Below, piece after piece: positions 1-8,979 of a stretch of DNA of 64,000 nucleotides (the first letter of the stretch is position 1; every line of letters starts with the position of its first letter). The stretch covers positions 152,920-216,919 of the forward strand of contig JAMLIO010000003.1 in NCBI GenBank assembly GCA_023954155.1, given 5' to 3'. Below the pieces are notes generated by a model. The model made no database searches. It was not told where the DNA came from and saw nothing but the letters and a program-made list of their open reading frames with translations. A program made the translations under genes and the position numbers. The stretch is from Pseudobdellovibrionaceae bacterium. GTDB taxonomy: Bacteria; Bdellovibrionota; Bdellovibrionia; Bdellovibrionales; UBA1609.

Positions 1-1135
1 CGTCCATAGCTTTGGCAGATTGATTCAAAAGATCCAAGTTTTCATCAATAGCAGTAAGCTGTTTTTGAAATGCGTTCTTCTGAGCCTCTTGTTGCACTCT
101 TAGTGCTTGAGCATACTGACCATAAGCTTCTGCTTGAAGCCTTGATTTTTTGTAAACCCCTCGATCTGAGGGATTAAATAGGCTCCATTGCAAATACACA
201 CCTGCTGTATACCCTGTGGCTGTATCGCGCTTGCCATTAAACAAGTATGTTTCTGCAAATGCTCCGATGCGAGGTCGATATCTTGCTTTTTCCATCTCGG
301 CCATCATCGTCGAAGCCTTTGACTGTTCTAGTTTCACCTCAAGCTCAAAAGACTCCTGACTTGAATTTTGATTTGATTTTGTAAATATATTTCTTTTCAC
401 AAAAACTCTAGGATCAGCAATCATCAAAGACGAAATGTCTACCTGTGACCCCATGGTTTGTAGCGTTTCCTGTAAAGCCCGACTGTGGGTAGAATATTGG
501 CTGATCTGACCTACTAAGCGCAAACGCAAAGATTTAAGCCCCAGCAGTCCCGAATACCCGACTGGATTTTCACGGGAACCAAACTGATATCTTTTTAATA
601 AGCCATCTACCTGATCACGCAAATTTTTAAGCTCTTTTACTTTATAATTTAAAACACCTACTTCGATATAAGATTTAGCTACAGCCAAATACAGACTGGC
701 TCGAGTTTGGTTCCTATGATGTTCTTTTGCATTTTTTAGATGCTCCATCATTTTTTGTTTAGAGGTGCTCATTCCTCCCTCATACAGATTGATATTCACC
801 CCTAAAGCTCCTTGTGCATATAAACTGGCATCTGGCTCATTGATCAATGAAGGGTTGAAATCAGACGCTTGTAGGTCTCTTTGTTGGATCACACCAAAAA
901 ACGAAGCACCAGGATCATTGGTATGGTACGCATTAGCATTTAAATACACTTGCGGAAGCCAGTGTTGCTTTGACATTTCATAAGAAATTTGTGCTGACTC
1001 ATATTCCAAAGCTGTGGCTTTATGAGCTGGAGAATGGGCCTCAATCTGTACCCACACCTCTGAAAACTCTTGTGCTCCCAAAGTGGTGGATGTAGTGAGT
1101 GCTAATAAGATTAAAAAAGAATAGATATGTTTCAT
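1..1135 (-). CDS. TolC-family outer membrane efflux protein (3' end cut by window edge)
   Basis: About 378 N-terminal residues are visible, from ATG at 1135 until the frame runs off the window. The protein opens with a signal peptide (KHIYSFLILLALTTSTTLGA, then QEFSEVW). Long glutamine/alanine-rich amphipathic helices follow, interrupted by short beta-like stretches such as YAQGALGVNINLYEGG and GAFAETYLFNG. This two-repeat helix and barrel pattern is typical of TolC/OEP proteins, which form the outer-membrane channel of tripartite efflux pumps. It starts 3 bp after the ArsR gene stop, so the two are co-transcribed. Membrane fusion and inner-membrane pump genes would be expected beyond the left edge. 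The family call is firm; the substrate is unknown. Confidence 0.85.
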   Translation of the reverse strand, partial: MKHIYSFLILLALTTSTTLGAQEFSEVWVQIEAHSPAHKATALEYESAQISYEMSKQHWLPQVYLNANAYHTNDPGASFFGVIQQRDLQASDFNPSLINEPDASLYAQGALGVNINLYEGGMSTSKQKMMEHLKNAKEHHRNQTRASLYLAVAKSYIEVGVLNYKVKELKNLRDQVDGLLKRYQFGSRENPVGYSGLLGLKSLRLRLVGQISQYSTHSRALQETLQTMGSQVDISSLMIADPRVFVKRNIFTKSNQNSSQESFELEVKLEQSKASTMMAEMEKARYRPRIGAFAETYLFNGKRDTATGYTAGVYLQWSLFNPSDRGVYKKSRLQAEAYGQYAQALRVQQEAQKNAFQKQLTAIDENLDLLNQSAKAMD

Positions 1136-1138
1136 AGA

Positions 1139-1510
1139 CTAAACCTTTGTAGATTTTAAAGCCTTAACGATTTCAGAGTTTTGTTTTTCTTCCTGAGTCA
1201 CTCGCGTCATCAAAAGCACTCTAAGCATTCCACAAGCTTCTTTGATGCCAGGAAGGCCCAAACTGTAATACTGATACAGTCCTTCTTTTCTGGCTTGAAC
1301 TACACCTGCCTCTTTTAAAACCGAAAGATGTTGAGACAGATTCGCTTTGGGAATTTTAAGGGTATCTAGAAGTTCTGACGCATTTTTTTCGCTTTCGCCT
1401 AAAATATCCAAAATCTCTAGGCGAACTGGATGAGCCAGTGCCGAACATATTCCCGCTTGAAGCTCATAAATCTCTTTGGTTGCTCTTTTATATCCCTTTG
1501 TTTTTGCCAT
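1139..1510 (-). CDS. ArsR-family winged-helix transcriptional regulator
   Basis: A 123-residue protein with the ArsR/SmtB fold. Residues 18-40 contain ICSALAHPVRLEILDIL, and the recognition region is KIPKANLSQHLSVLKEAGVV, followed by a beta-wing (ARKEGLYQYYSLG). The classic ELCVCDL metal site is absent: the equivalent segment reads NASELLDTL. The inducer may therefore be something other than a thiol-bound soft metal, though one Cys (C22) lies in the first helix and another (about C93) near the C terminus. It sits directly upstream of the TolC-family gene with a 3-bp gap and probably autoregulates the pair through the palindrome at 1535-1558. Family certain, ligand unknown. Confidence 0.9.
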   Translation of the reverse strand: MAKTKGYKRATKEIYELQAGICSALAHPVRLEILDILGESEKNASELLDTLKIPKANLSQHLSVLKEAGVVQARKEGLYQYYSLGLPGIKEACGMLRVLLMTRVTQEEKQNSEIVKALKSTKV

Positions 1511-1534
1511 AATATGCCCTTCCTACACCAATTA

Positions 1535-1558
1535 TTAGTTCATATATTTATAAACTAA
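1535..1558. promoter_or_regulatory. Candidate ArsR operator palindrome
   Basis: A 24-bp AT-rich imperfect palindrome with outer arms TTAGTT and AACTAA lies 25 bp upstream of the ArsR start. 20 of its 24 positions are self-complementary. Size, symmetry and position match the imperfect inverted repeats bound by ArsR-family dimers, which makes autoregulation likely. This is inference from position and symmetry. Confidence 0.5.
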
Positions 1559-1762
1559 TATACTAATCGACATTTGTAAAGAAAATTAAAGCCTAATGTC
1601 TCAAAAAAAACGTTTACAAAGGAATACTGTGTGTTTTTAACTAGATAACGCAAAAGGTCTCGTCCTTAAATCTGTGCACACGAGGTCAAGCCTTGAGTTT
1701 TTAGACAAGTTCAAAGAAAGTGGTTGCAGATTCTAAAATACAGTCACTTTCGAGGGGGTCCC

Positions 1763-2170
1763 ATGAATGTCGACACATCTGAACTCAAAAGCTTAATGGA
1801 AAAGTATAAAAAGATCTGCGTGTATGGACTGAGTCCAGACAGCACTAAAGCCAGTTTTCATGTTCCTGAATATTTAAGATCACACGGCTGGGACATCGTT
1901 GGTGTTTATCCCAAGGAGCATAATGCTGGTGGCTTTAAAATCTACACCAGTCTCAGTGATGTGCCTGCGGACTATCGCAAGTTTGTTGATGTCTTTCGTG
2001 CTTCAGACAAAGTTCCTTCTGTCGTAGATGAAGTTTTATCTCTTGGAGGAACTGAGGTGCTTTGGCTCCAACTTGGCATTTCCAACGCCGAAGCAGAACA
2101 AAAAGCAGAAGATGCAGGTCTACAAGTGGTCTCTAACCATTGTTTGGTGATTGAACATCAAAAGGGGTAA
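1763..2170 (+). CDS. CoA-binding domain protein (YccU-like)
   Basis: A Rossmann-type CoA-binding protein of 135 residues, counted from ATG 1763. That start has a strong Shine-Dalgarno sequence (GAGGGGGT) just upstream; an in-frame ATG at 1724 has none. Features matching the CoA_binding_2 family are KICVYGLSPDSTKASFHV near the N terminus, the nucleotide loop VVGVYP-like IVGVYPKEH, the VDVFRASDKVPSVVDEVL helix, and a C-terminal VVSNHCLVIEH, where the family usually has a conserved Cys. The biochemical role of these small stand-alone proteins is not established. It is a single-gene unit with no clear operon partner. Confidence 0.85.
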   Translation: MNVDTSELKSLMEKYKKICVYGLSPDSTKASFHVPEYLRSHGWDIVGVYPKEHNAGGFKIYTSLSDVPADYRKFVDVFRASDKVPSVVDEVLSLGGTEVLWLQLGISNAEAEQKAEDAGLQVVSNHCLVIEHQKG

Positions 2171-2282
2171 TTTGATTGTTGGTGGGAGTTACCAGAAAGA
2201 CTGAGTTATTTACTTTCGAAACTTAAAAATGTAAATATTTAACGAACTTTGAATACTGTAAAAAATTTTAAAAGGATACTGT

Positions 2283-2765
2283 ATGACACTAGCACAACGA
2301 AAAATAAAATCACCCTTAGGTCCTCTTTTTCTTGTGGCTTCACCTAAAGCCATTAAGGGAATCTATTTTGACAAACAAAATCTTCCCACACACACAGACG
2401 ACACTTCCACCCAACGTCTGTTAGATCTTTTAGAACAGCAACTGCAAGAGTACTTTGCTGGAGACAGAACTTCTTTTGACCTTCCTCTTGATCCTGATGG
2501 AACAGAATTTCAAAAAAAGGTTTGGAAACAACTTTTAAAAATTCCTTATGGCCAAACCCAATCTTATAAAGATATTGCTAAAGGCATTAAAGACGCCAAC
2601 GCCAGTCGTGCAGTGGGGACAGCCAATAGCAAAAATCCCATTTGCATTATTATCCCCTGTCATCGCGTGATCACCTCCAATGCTACACTCGGTGGGTACA
2701 CTGGGGGCCTAGACAAAAAGATTAAACTTCTTAATATTGAACACATCGACACCAAAAATTTATAA
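2283..2765 (+). CDS. ogt: Methylated-DNA--protein-cysteine S-methyltransferase
   Basis: A suicide repair enzyme that transfers alkyl groups from O6-alkylguanine (and O4-alkylthymine) to its own cysteine. The 160-residue length is normal for Ogt/MGMT. The active-site motif IIIPCHRVI places the acceptor at C126. The upstream helix-turn-helix segment (IPYGQTQSYKDIAKGI) and the arginine finger region (NASRAVGTANSKNP) are intact, and GGYTGGLDKKIKLLNIE ends the domain as usual. It lacks the Ada N-terminal transcription-activator domain. An AAGGA ribosome binding site precedes the ATG. Its stop overlaps the stop of the convergent cdh gene by 6 bp. Confidence 0.95.
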   Translation: MTLAQRKIKSPLGPLFLVASPKAIKGIYFDKQNLPTHTDDTSTQRLLDLLEQQLQEYFAGDRTSFDLPLDPDGTEFQKKVWKQLLKIPYGQTQSYKDIAKGIKDANASRAVGTANSKNPICIIIPCHRVITSNATLGGYTGGLDKKIKLLNIEHIDTKNL

Positions 2766-3548
2766 AGGGAAAATAATACGACATTCGTGGTCTTGAATTT
2801 CTTCTACAGAGCCTCTGTTTTTTGTTGCCGCATCTCTTTTACTGGCTAATAAAACCAAAGCGTACCCTTCTGGAGTTTTTTTATCAGCCACAGCAACCAT
2901 GGCTAAACCATACTCACCCATATTTTTTGCCGCCCCTTCAATTTCATCTGCCATACTTTTAAAAACATTCATTTCCGAAAGTTCTTTTTCTGTCACTTTT
3001 TTAGCTAAATAGGAATGTCCTCTGATCTCAAAAGGCAAAGCAGACCATGTGGGTTTGAACTCTGAGGCATGTTCATCAAATTGTTTTTTTAAATCAGGCT
3101 TGATACATGAAATATGCACATGCAGGTGATTCTGCGTGCGACCAAATTGTGAGTTGATCGCCAGAGACGCATGCTCTGGATTGAGTTTGTCACGCATTTT
3201 TCTTTGCATATAAAGACGAGCCTCCCAAGATAGATAAAAATAATTGGGAATATCTTCTTTTAAAAGCTTAGGACTCTCCATTCCTGAAATGTCTGCCGTG
3301 GGCATCAGAAGATATTGTAAGACACCGACACGGTCTTTAAAAACAACATGTCCCGCATCTATCCCCTCTTTAGTGTCAACATGGATACATGGGTTGACCT
3401 TTTGGTTTTTATATTCGCCTTGAGCAAGACACTGTTTACTGACAATATTCCACAAGACATCGGAAGGTTTATTTCGACTTGCACTTCCACAACCCGCACA
3501 GAACACAAACATAAATATCACAGCTATCATCTTCAAAGCGTGTTGCAC
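2760..3548 (-). CDS. cdh: CDP-diacylglycerol pyrophosphatase, probable lipoprotein
   Basis: Hydrolyses CDP-diacylglycerol to CMP and phosphatidate in the envelope. The sequence follows E. coli Cdh closely: QYLLMPTADISGMESP, NYFYLSWEAR, SLAINSQFGRTQNHLHVHIS (the HIT-like histidine triad HLHVH), YGLAMV and a C-terminal EEIQDHECRI. The frame is open upstream to 3644. I prefer GTG 3548 because GAGGTGA sits immediately upstream, and this start gives a short signal ending in a lipobox-like FCAGC. Convergent with ogt. Confident on function, less so on the exact start. Confidence 0.88.
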   Translation of the reverse strand: MQHALKMIAVIFMFVFCAGCGSASRNKPSDVLWNIVSKQCLAQGEYKNQKVNPCIHVDTKEGIDAGHVVFKDRVGVLQYLLMPTADISGMESPKLLKEDIPNYFYLSWEARLYMQRKMRDKLNPEHASLAINSQFGRTQNHLHVHISCIKPDLKKQFDEHASEFKPTWSALPFEIRGHSYLAKKVTEKELSEMNVFKSMADEIEGAAKNMGEYGLAMVAVADKKTPEGYALVLLASKRDAATKNRGSVEEIQDHECRIIFPL

Positions 3549-3658
3549 ATTCACCTCTCGTTTCAGTTTTAAAGCTTTATACTTAAATTTATACATTATA
3601 GTCTCAAAAAGAAATAAACTTTTTGCCAGTTTCTTAACACTCAAATTGATTTCTGATT

Positions 3659-4030
3659 TTAGGATTTAGGTCGAGTTGCAATATAAATGGAACAGCAAAA
3701 TAAAATCACAGTCACTAAAACTTTAACCCATAGAATTTCAACTGTAATCCAAATGATTCCCAAGGAACAGGCTATCATGGAAATCGCCAGACACTTTGCT
3801 TGTGTAGAAATAGCTCCTCGTTCTTCCCACCGAATCAACGACGGGCCTACCACTCTATTCTCTCGAAGACGTTGATGGGTTTTGGGTGAACTTTTGATAA
3901 AACACCATGCCGCTAGAATAATAAAGATTGTAGTAGGTAGTAAGGGCACAAAGGCACCAACGACCCCTATCAAGAGAAATAAGCAGCCCAATAAAAAAAC
4001 CATGACTCTTAATGCTTTATTTCGAATCAT
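3659..4030 (-). CDS. DUF454 (YbaN-like) inner membrane protein
   Basis: A 123-residue membrane protein. It has the family signature GVVGAFVPLLPTTIFIILAAWCFIKSSPK near the N terminus, then a loop containing GPSLIRWEERGAI, then two closely spaced hydrophobic helices (about residues 80-115). Length and layout match E. coli YbaN/DUF454, whose function is unknown. It ends 15 bp downstream of the longest possible upstream frame of cdh but about 110 bp from its preferred start, so co-transcription with cdh (DUF454 first) is plausible. Confidence 0.85.
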   Translation of the reverse strand: MIRNKALRVMVFLLGCLFLLIGVVGAFVPLLPTTIFIILAAWCFIKSSPKTHQRLRENRVVGPSLIRWEERGAISTQAKCLAISMIACSLGIIWITVEILWVKVLVTVILFCCSIYIATRPKS

Positions 4031-4204
4031 AATCTGCCCATTTCCTTAGGTTCACATGACCATATTGAACTGATTGCTAATAAATTAACACAATTTTTAT
4101 GTAATTCATGTACTTTTCTAAACAAAGATCGCGTAACTCCTTCAAGAAAAAGACAATTTGGACACATATAATTAAAAGCAAGAACCAATTATAGGAGGTC
4201 TTAA

Positions 4205-4525
4205 ATGTCTAAATCCGTATTAGCGTCCATCGTACTTGCTATGTCTTTGTCAGCTCCCGTCTTTTATGCCTCAGCAGCAGATCAACAAAAGACTGTGGGA
4301 GCAAAAGTAGAAGCTGGATATGAAAAAACCAAAGACGTCACCAAAGAAGCCTATGAAGATGTCAGAGACGGAACCAAAAAAGCTTATCGCAAAGCCAAAG
4401 ATGAAACTTGTGAACTCGTTAATGGCAAAATGGAATGCAAAGCCAAAAAAGCAAAACATAAGATACAAAATACTTATGACAGTGCAAAAGATAAAGCCAA
4501 CGACCCAGTAAGAAAAACCAACTAG
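4205..4525 (+). CDS. Small secreted lysine-rich amphipathic protein
   Basis: A 106-residue protein with a clear signal peptide (VLAMSLSAPVFYASA|ADQQ). The rest is an almost uninterrupted charged helix built from roughly 11-residue units of the type EKTKDVTKEAYEDV, GTKKAYRKAKDE and NTYDSAKDKAND. Such 11-mer amphipathic repeats occur in YtxH-like, LEA-like and apolipoprotein-like stress proteins. Two Cys flank a short Asn-Gly loop (CELVNGKMEC), which could form a hairpin disulfide. It has a strong ribosome binding site (AGGAGGT) and its own terminator. No named family is recognised; a periplasmic stress or membrane-stabilising role is a guess. Confidence 0.75.
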   Translation: MSKSVLASIVLAMSLSAPVFYASAADQQKTVGAKVEAGYEKTKDVTKEAYEDVRDGTKKAYRKAKDETCELVNGKMECKAKKAKHKIQNTYDSAKDKANDPVRKTN

Positions 4526-4580
4526 AGGTCTTTATCGCCTGCCCCAGCCTCTCCTTACATAAGAGAGAGTGAAGTTCACA

Positions 4581-4611
4581 AAAAAAGCCTAGGGTTTACC
4601 TAGGCTTTTTT
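4581..4611. terminator. Bidirectional Rho-independent terminator
   Basis: A perfect stem: AAAAAAGCCTAGG pairs with CCTAGGCTTTTTT around a 5-nt loop. It has a T-run on either strand. It ends the small secreted protein gene and can also stop transcripts of the convergent desaturase gene. Confidence 0.9.
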
Positions 4612-4719
4612 TTGTATTCATATACGCATATTTTATATCTTATGTTCTACATGTATGTCTTATATTTATTAGGGCTCACCAAATGACTTTCCGAGTGACC
4701 CTAAATATGCAGTGCCTTT

Positions 4720-5859
4720 TTATGCAAAGGACAGCATGGCGCGCTTTAAAGTCAGTCGCCAGATTTTATAACTGATCAACCACTCAGACTTTTCTTTTTG
4801 CCACTGACGTTTAATCTCATCCATTCTTCGCTTATAGTCTTGTGTCTTTTCGGCTTTAAGCTTCACATACTCTTTCTTTAAAGCGTTGATTTTGGTTTGC
4901 GCCTCAAGCAACCTAGCTTTTAAATCCTCAAGATGAATCTGCCAATGAGCATAATGATCTACCGAAGTCTTTTGCGCTAAACGCTTTTCATCCATTAACA
5001 ATTTGGCTTTTAAGATCTCTTCTTCAGGAGCCTTTCTTAAGCTATAAACCAAACCTAACTTTGCTTTGAACTTGATCAACCATTTTGTGGGATCCCAGTG
5101 ATACCATCTGATTCCATTTCTGTAGTCGTTAGCAAATAAATGATGGAAGTTATGATAACCCTCACCAAAAGTTAAAAAAGCAGCAAATAGATTATCTTTA
5201 GCAGAATTTTGATCTGTATAGGTCTGCTTTCCCCACCAGTGACTTAACGAATTGATCAAGAATGTGCCATGGTGCACGCACACCAGTCTCATAAATCCAC
5301 CCAAGGCCAAACCACCTAAGAAGGAATTAAATATCCACAACCCTAACAGTCCTGGCAAAATCAATCCCATAAAAATAGCAATGGGCACGTAGTACTTATC
5401 CTGCCACATCACGATCTTGTCATTCACTAGGTCTCTTTGATAAGCCTTGTAGTGAGGGTGTTGCTCTTCTTTAAAAAGCATCCAGCCTATATGGGCATAC
5501 AAAAAACCTTTTTTAATAGAGTAGGGGTCCTTGTCAGAATCCACAAATCTATGATGAATTCTATGGTCAGTGGCCCACTTTAAAATTGAGTTTTGAAATG
5601 CTGCCGCACCAAACAAAGCATACATCAAGCGCACAAATGTGCTGGCCTCGTAAGACTTGTGCGAAAACAGTCTGTGGTATCCGCCCGTGATCGACATGGC
5701 TGTGATTGTATAAAAAACACCAAACAGAACTATAGACCACCAGCTGAAATTTCCGCTCATGATATACCAAACGGTCAAAACCACAGCAGTAACAGGTGTC
5801 AGAGTTAAAAATAAAGTGGGCAATATATCTAGATTAGATAATTTATAATTGGGTTTCAT
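4720..5859 (-). CDS. Acyl-lipid/acyl-CoA delta-9-type fatty acid desaturase with coiled-coil tail
   Basis: A membrane di-iron desaturase that introduces a double bond into acyl chains. The three histidine boxes of the stearoyl-CoA desaturase group are present: HRLFSH (62-67), HRIHH (99-103) and HNFHH (236-240). An additional VCVHHGTF lies at about 194. Four transmembrane stretches occupy residues 12-60 and 155-200. The catalytic domain ends near 275. Residues about 278-365 form a highly charged Lys/Glu/Gln helix (EEEILKAKLLMDEKRL, LKARLLEAQTKINALKKEY) that reads as a coiled coil and is absent from standard bacterial homologues of about 280-300 residues. The Shine-Dalgarno is GGGGGAGGT. Function is confident; the role of the tail is unknown. 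Confidence 0.9.
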   Translation of the reverse strand: MKPNYKLSNLDILPTLFLTLTPVTAVVLTVWYIMSGNFSWWSIVLFGVFYTITAMSITGGYHRLFSHKSYEASTFVRLMYALFGAAAFQNSILKWATDHRIHHRFVDSDKDPYSIKKGFLYAHIGWMLFKEEQHPHYKAYQRDLVNDKIVMWQDKYYVPIAIFMGLILPGLLGLWIFNSFLGGLALGGFMRLVCVHHGTFLINSLSHWWGKQTYTDQNSAKDNLFAAFLTFGEGYHNFHHLFANDYRNGIRWYHWDPTKWLIKFKAKLGLVYSLRKAPEEEILKAKLLMDEKRLAQKTSVDHYAHWQIHLEDLKARLLEAQTKINALKKEYVKLKAEKTQDYKRRMDEIKRQWQKEKSEWLISYKIWRLTLKRAMLSFA

Positions 5860-5966
5860 GGTTGTTACCTCCCCCTTAATGAACTGCTACAAGAATAACA
5901 GAAAGTGATGAACAATCTATCTTTATCGTCCCGCTCAATGAAATCCTCATAAAAAGGTCCAGATAC

Positions 5967-5996
5967 AAAAAAAGCCCTAGTCATCACGACCAAGGC
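5967..5996 (-). terminator. Rho-independent terminator of hppA
   Basis: On the minus strand, GCCTTGGTC pairs with GACTAGGGC (9 bp including G:U pairs) around a GTGAT loop and is followed by seven T residues. It lies 70 bp after the hppA stop. Confidence 0.8.
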
Positions 5997-6066
5997 TCTT
6001 ATATTCGTTTCTTTTTAAGTAGAGCCATAGGCACTTTTCTTAAAAAGTTTTAAATTTTAAGTGTTC

Positions 6067-8127
6067 CTAACCACCAATTGTTGCAATCAAAGGAGCAATG
6101 GCTAAAGAGACCACGCTCATCACCTTAATCAGAATGGCCACACCTGGACCAGAAGTGTCTTTGAACGGATCACCCACTGTGTCTCCCACAACAGCTCCTT
6201 TATGAGCCTCAGAACCTTTAGCGTGACCCGCTAAGTTTCCTTTTTCAATGTACTTCTTCGCATTGTCCCAAGCTCCGCCTGCGTTAGCCATAAATAAAGC
6301 CATGGTGGCTCCAACAGCTAAAGCACCAGCAAGCATCCCCGCTAACGCAATAGGACCTAACACAAAACCCACTGCAACTGGAGCAAGTACAGCAATCAAA
6401 CCAGGAACAATCATTTCAAACAGAGCCGCTTTAGTTGTGATGTCTACAATCTTTGCTGAGTCAGGATCAGCTTTGCCCTCAAGAAGACCTGTGATTTCTT
6501 TAAATTGTCTTCCAATTTCAACCACAATACTTTGGGCCGCTCTACCCACTGCGGTCATAGTTGTTGCCGCCACTAAGAATGGCAAAACTGAACCAATTAA
6601 AAGCCCAATCAAAACACCAGAAGAAGTCAGGTTCAGAGCAATCTCATCTAAGTTGTTAAGCACACGCACATGGTTGACTTCCATATTGAAAGCACTAAAT
6701 AATGCCACCACAGTAAGTACAGCAGAACCAATCGCAAAACCTTTCCCGATGGCCGCAGTGGTGTTACCCACAGAATCTAGTTCATCAGTGATTGCTCTTG
6801 TTTCTGGTCCCAAACCAGACATTTCAGAAATTCCACCCGCGTTGTCAGCGATAGGACCATAAGCGTCCACAGTCATCACTACAGCAGTACCTGCAAGCAT
6901 ACCTACGGCAGCAATAGCTATTCCGTATAAGCCCAAAGCAATGTCTGCCACATACGCCGAAGCAATCACCACAGCTAATGACACAGCTACAGATTCCATA
7001 CCTACAGCTAAACCACGAATTAAGTTGGTCGCTGGTCCAGTGATAGAGGCTTCCGCCACTAACTTAATGGGACGAGCACTGGTGTAATAGTCTGTGATCA
7101 GACCAATCAAAGCTCCACCAATGGCACCTGCCGCAAGAGCTTGAGTCACGGCCTGGCTGATTCCCCAAATGGGCATCAAGATCGCAGAGGCGATAGTTAA
7201 AAGAATAGGTGGAATCAATAAAGCCAAACGTAAAACCATGGCTGGTGAAGAATTAGAAAGAAGTCGTGTCACAAAAATCGTGAGCATGGAAATTCCAATC
7301 CCTAATGCTGAAAGCAGTAACGGTAAGAACAAAGCTGTTGTTCTAATGTCTGCATCTCCTGTCACTAAATTTGAAAGTGCGTCTGTGTTTACGGTCAGTG
7401 CAATCGCCATTGCGGCAACGATGGCCGCAATCATAGATTCATAAATATCTGCACCCATACCTGCAACGTCACCCACATTGTCACCAACGTTATCTGCAAT
7501 CACTCCAGGATTTCTTGGATCATCTTCGGGAATGCCTTCAATGACTTTACCTGCGATGTCTGCACCCACGTCTGCGGCTTTGGTATAAATACCGCCACCA
7601 ATTCTAGCAAACAGAGCAATAGATGAAGCTCCCACAGCAAAAGAGTGAATCACAGTTCCTAAAGAATCCGTGCCCCAATACATTTGAGACAGCACACCAA
7701 TTCCTAACAGTCCTAAGCCCGCCACACATAGACCCATGACTGCACCACCGTCTAGGGCAACAAGAAGTGCCTTTGACTTTGAACCCGTTCTTGCGGCTTG
7801 AGCCGTACGAACGTTGGCATAGGTCGCAGCTTTCATTCCAAAAAAACCAGCAAGCAAACTTAAGAACGCACCTAAAGCAAAACAGGCTGACGCCAACCAA
7901 CCTAAAGGTGACACACCTAAAGCAACTGAAACCACTAGGGCATAAATAGCAAGAACCTTATACTCGCGAGATAAAAAGGCCATCGCCCCTTCACGAACAT
8001 ATTGTGAAATTCGATTCATGTCCTCATTGCCTGTTTCTTGGGACTTCACTCTGAAGTATAAAACCAGAGCAAAGACTAGACCTAAACCACCCGCCAAAGC
8101 TGGAGCCATTAGATAATTCTCGATCAT
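6067..8127 (-). CDS. hppA: Membrane-bound pyrophosphatase, ion-pumping, K+-dependent type
   Basis: Couples hydrolysis of cytoplasmic pyrophosphate to outward ion pumping. It is 686 residues with about 16 transmembrane helices. The substrate motifs [20 protein letters not shown] and [20 protein letters not shown] are intact, as are the C-terminal KKYIEKG and [17 protein letters not shown]. The stretch [16 protein letters not shown] carries Ala and Gly where K+-independent enzymes carry Lys and Thr, so this is the K+-requiring type. Whether H+ or Na+ is pumped cannot be read safely by eye. AGGAG precedes the ATG. It is a single-gene unit with its own terminator. In this genome it would recycle biosynthetic pyrophosphate into membrane energy alongside NQR. 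Confidence 0.95.
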   Translation of the reverse strand: MIENYLMAPALAGGLGLVFALVLYFRVKSQETGNEDMNRISQYVREGAMAFLSREYKVLAIYALVVSVALGVSPLGWLASACFALGAFLSLLAGFFGMKAATYANVRTAQAARTGSKSKALLVALDGGAVMGLCVAGLGLLGIGVLSQMYWGTDSLGTVIHSFAVGASSIALFARIGGGIYTKAADVGADIAGKVIEGIPEDDPRNPGVIADNVGDNVGDVAGMGADIYESMIAAIVAAMAIALTVNTDALSNLVTGDADIRTTALFLPLLLSALGIGISMLTIFVTRLLSNSSPAMVLRLALLIPPILLTIASAILMPIWGISQAVTQALAAGAIGGALIGLITDYYTSARPIKLVAEASITGPATNLIRGLAVGMESVAVSLAVVIASAYVADIALGLYGIAIAAVGMLAGTAVVMTVDAYGPIADNAGGISEMSGLGPETRAITDELDSVGNTTAAIGKGFAIGSAVLTVVALFSAFNMEVNHVRVLNNLDEIALNLTSSGVLIGLLIGSVLPFLVAATTMTAVGRAAQSIVVEIGRQFKEITGLLEGKADPDSAKIVDITTKAALFEMIVPGLIAVLAPVAVGFVLGPIALAGMLAGALAVGATMALFMANAGGAWDNAKKYIEKGNLAGHAKGSEAHKGAVVGDTVGDPFKDTSGPGVAILIKVMSVVSLAIAPLIATIGG

Positions 8128-8248
8128 GCTTAATCTCCTAAAAAGATAATTTGAATAAAGGTTTAACTATAATGAACTAGCACAGATCAAAAAAATGACA
8201 AAGCGAATAAAGTGAAATTTACGTGCTGAGCAAAAAGCCCTCACCGTA

Positions 8249-8267
8249 TTGCTTATTTTTTAAGCAA
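8249..8267. other. Hairpin between divergent hppA and the 8374 gene
   Basis: TTGCTTA and TAAGCAA form a 7-bp perfect stem with a five-T loop, in the 246-bp gap between two divergent genes. It may be an operator or an RNA structure; no function can be assigned. No other feature is seen in this gap. Confidence 0.4.
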
Positions 8268-8373
8268 GGACTTTTGTTGAGAGATCGCCATGAAAACAAA
8301 AAACTCTTAGGCAGTTAGTTGTTTACTAAGATAGACTGTTTTTATCCACTCACACAAAAGGGGATCAAATACT

Positions 8374-8961
8374 ATGGCGCTAAAGCTTTGGATCACAAGT
8401 CTTGCTCTATGTCTTGTTACAAGTGCTCAAGCTAGTTTCTTAGATTGCACACAGTCAAAGTGGTGGAAACCCGAAGTGGTGCTTGATGCTCCCGAAGATC
8501 TTGCTCAGTTTATCACTATTGAAAACGACGGTGAGCTAGTAAAATTGCAAAACAGCACAGATAAATCCTTGTATCTGGTGTACCAAGATAAAAAAGTGTA
8601 CCGACTCGTGAAAAATAAGGTCTACAAAAAGGTCAAAGTGAAATCCAAAGACAAGTGGCTTAAGGTTCAGCACGAAGTTCTTTCCGATGTGGGGGCTGGC
8701 AAAAACAAAAAAACAGATGCCTCTTACCTGATTCTGACCAAAGAGGATTACAAACGCTTTGCCACATCCCCTGCTCCACAGCAAAAATCTTTTTTTAATC
8801 AGCTCGATAAATGTGGCAAAGGCAGACTTGCAGGTCGCCCTGATGCCAACATTGCTTTTAAGTTTTTTTTGAACCACAACAAAGAATCACAAGTGATCAA
8901 TGGTCAGGTGATTTTAGTTCCTAACAAAAACTACAACCCTGAAGTTCCGTGTTGTAAATAA
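8374..8961 (+). CDS. Secreted protein of unknown function
   Basis: A 195-residue protein with a signal peptide (LWITSLALCLVTSAQA|SFLDC). The mature part is lysine-rich and probably beta-rich, with alternating short strands (ELVKLQNSTDKSLYLVYQDK, KVYRLVKNKVYKKVKVK). Four Cys remain in the mature protein: one just after the cleavage site, one mid-protein (DKCGKGRL) and a terminal CC pair (EVPCCK). Two disulfides in the periplasm are therefore likely. AAAGGGGAT precedes the ATG. No family recognised. It is convergent with ndh, with only 18 bp between stops. Confidence 0.7.
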   Translation: MALKLWITSLALCLVTSAQASFLDCTQSKWWKPEVVLDAPEDLAQFITIENDGELVKLQNSTDKSLYLVYQDKKVYRLVKNKVYKKVKVKSKDKWLKVQHEVLSDVGAGKNKKTDASYLILTKEDYKRFATSPAPQQKSFFNQLDKCGKGRLAGRPDANIAFKFFLNHNKESQVINGQVILVPNKNYNPEVPCCK

Positions 8962-8979
8962 AAATTTATTGATATTTCC

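Noticed and set aside
6248..6862. A 204-codon frame opposite hppA
   Set aside because: Antisense shadow of a strongly conserved gene; composition mirrors hppA codon use and there is no start signal.
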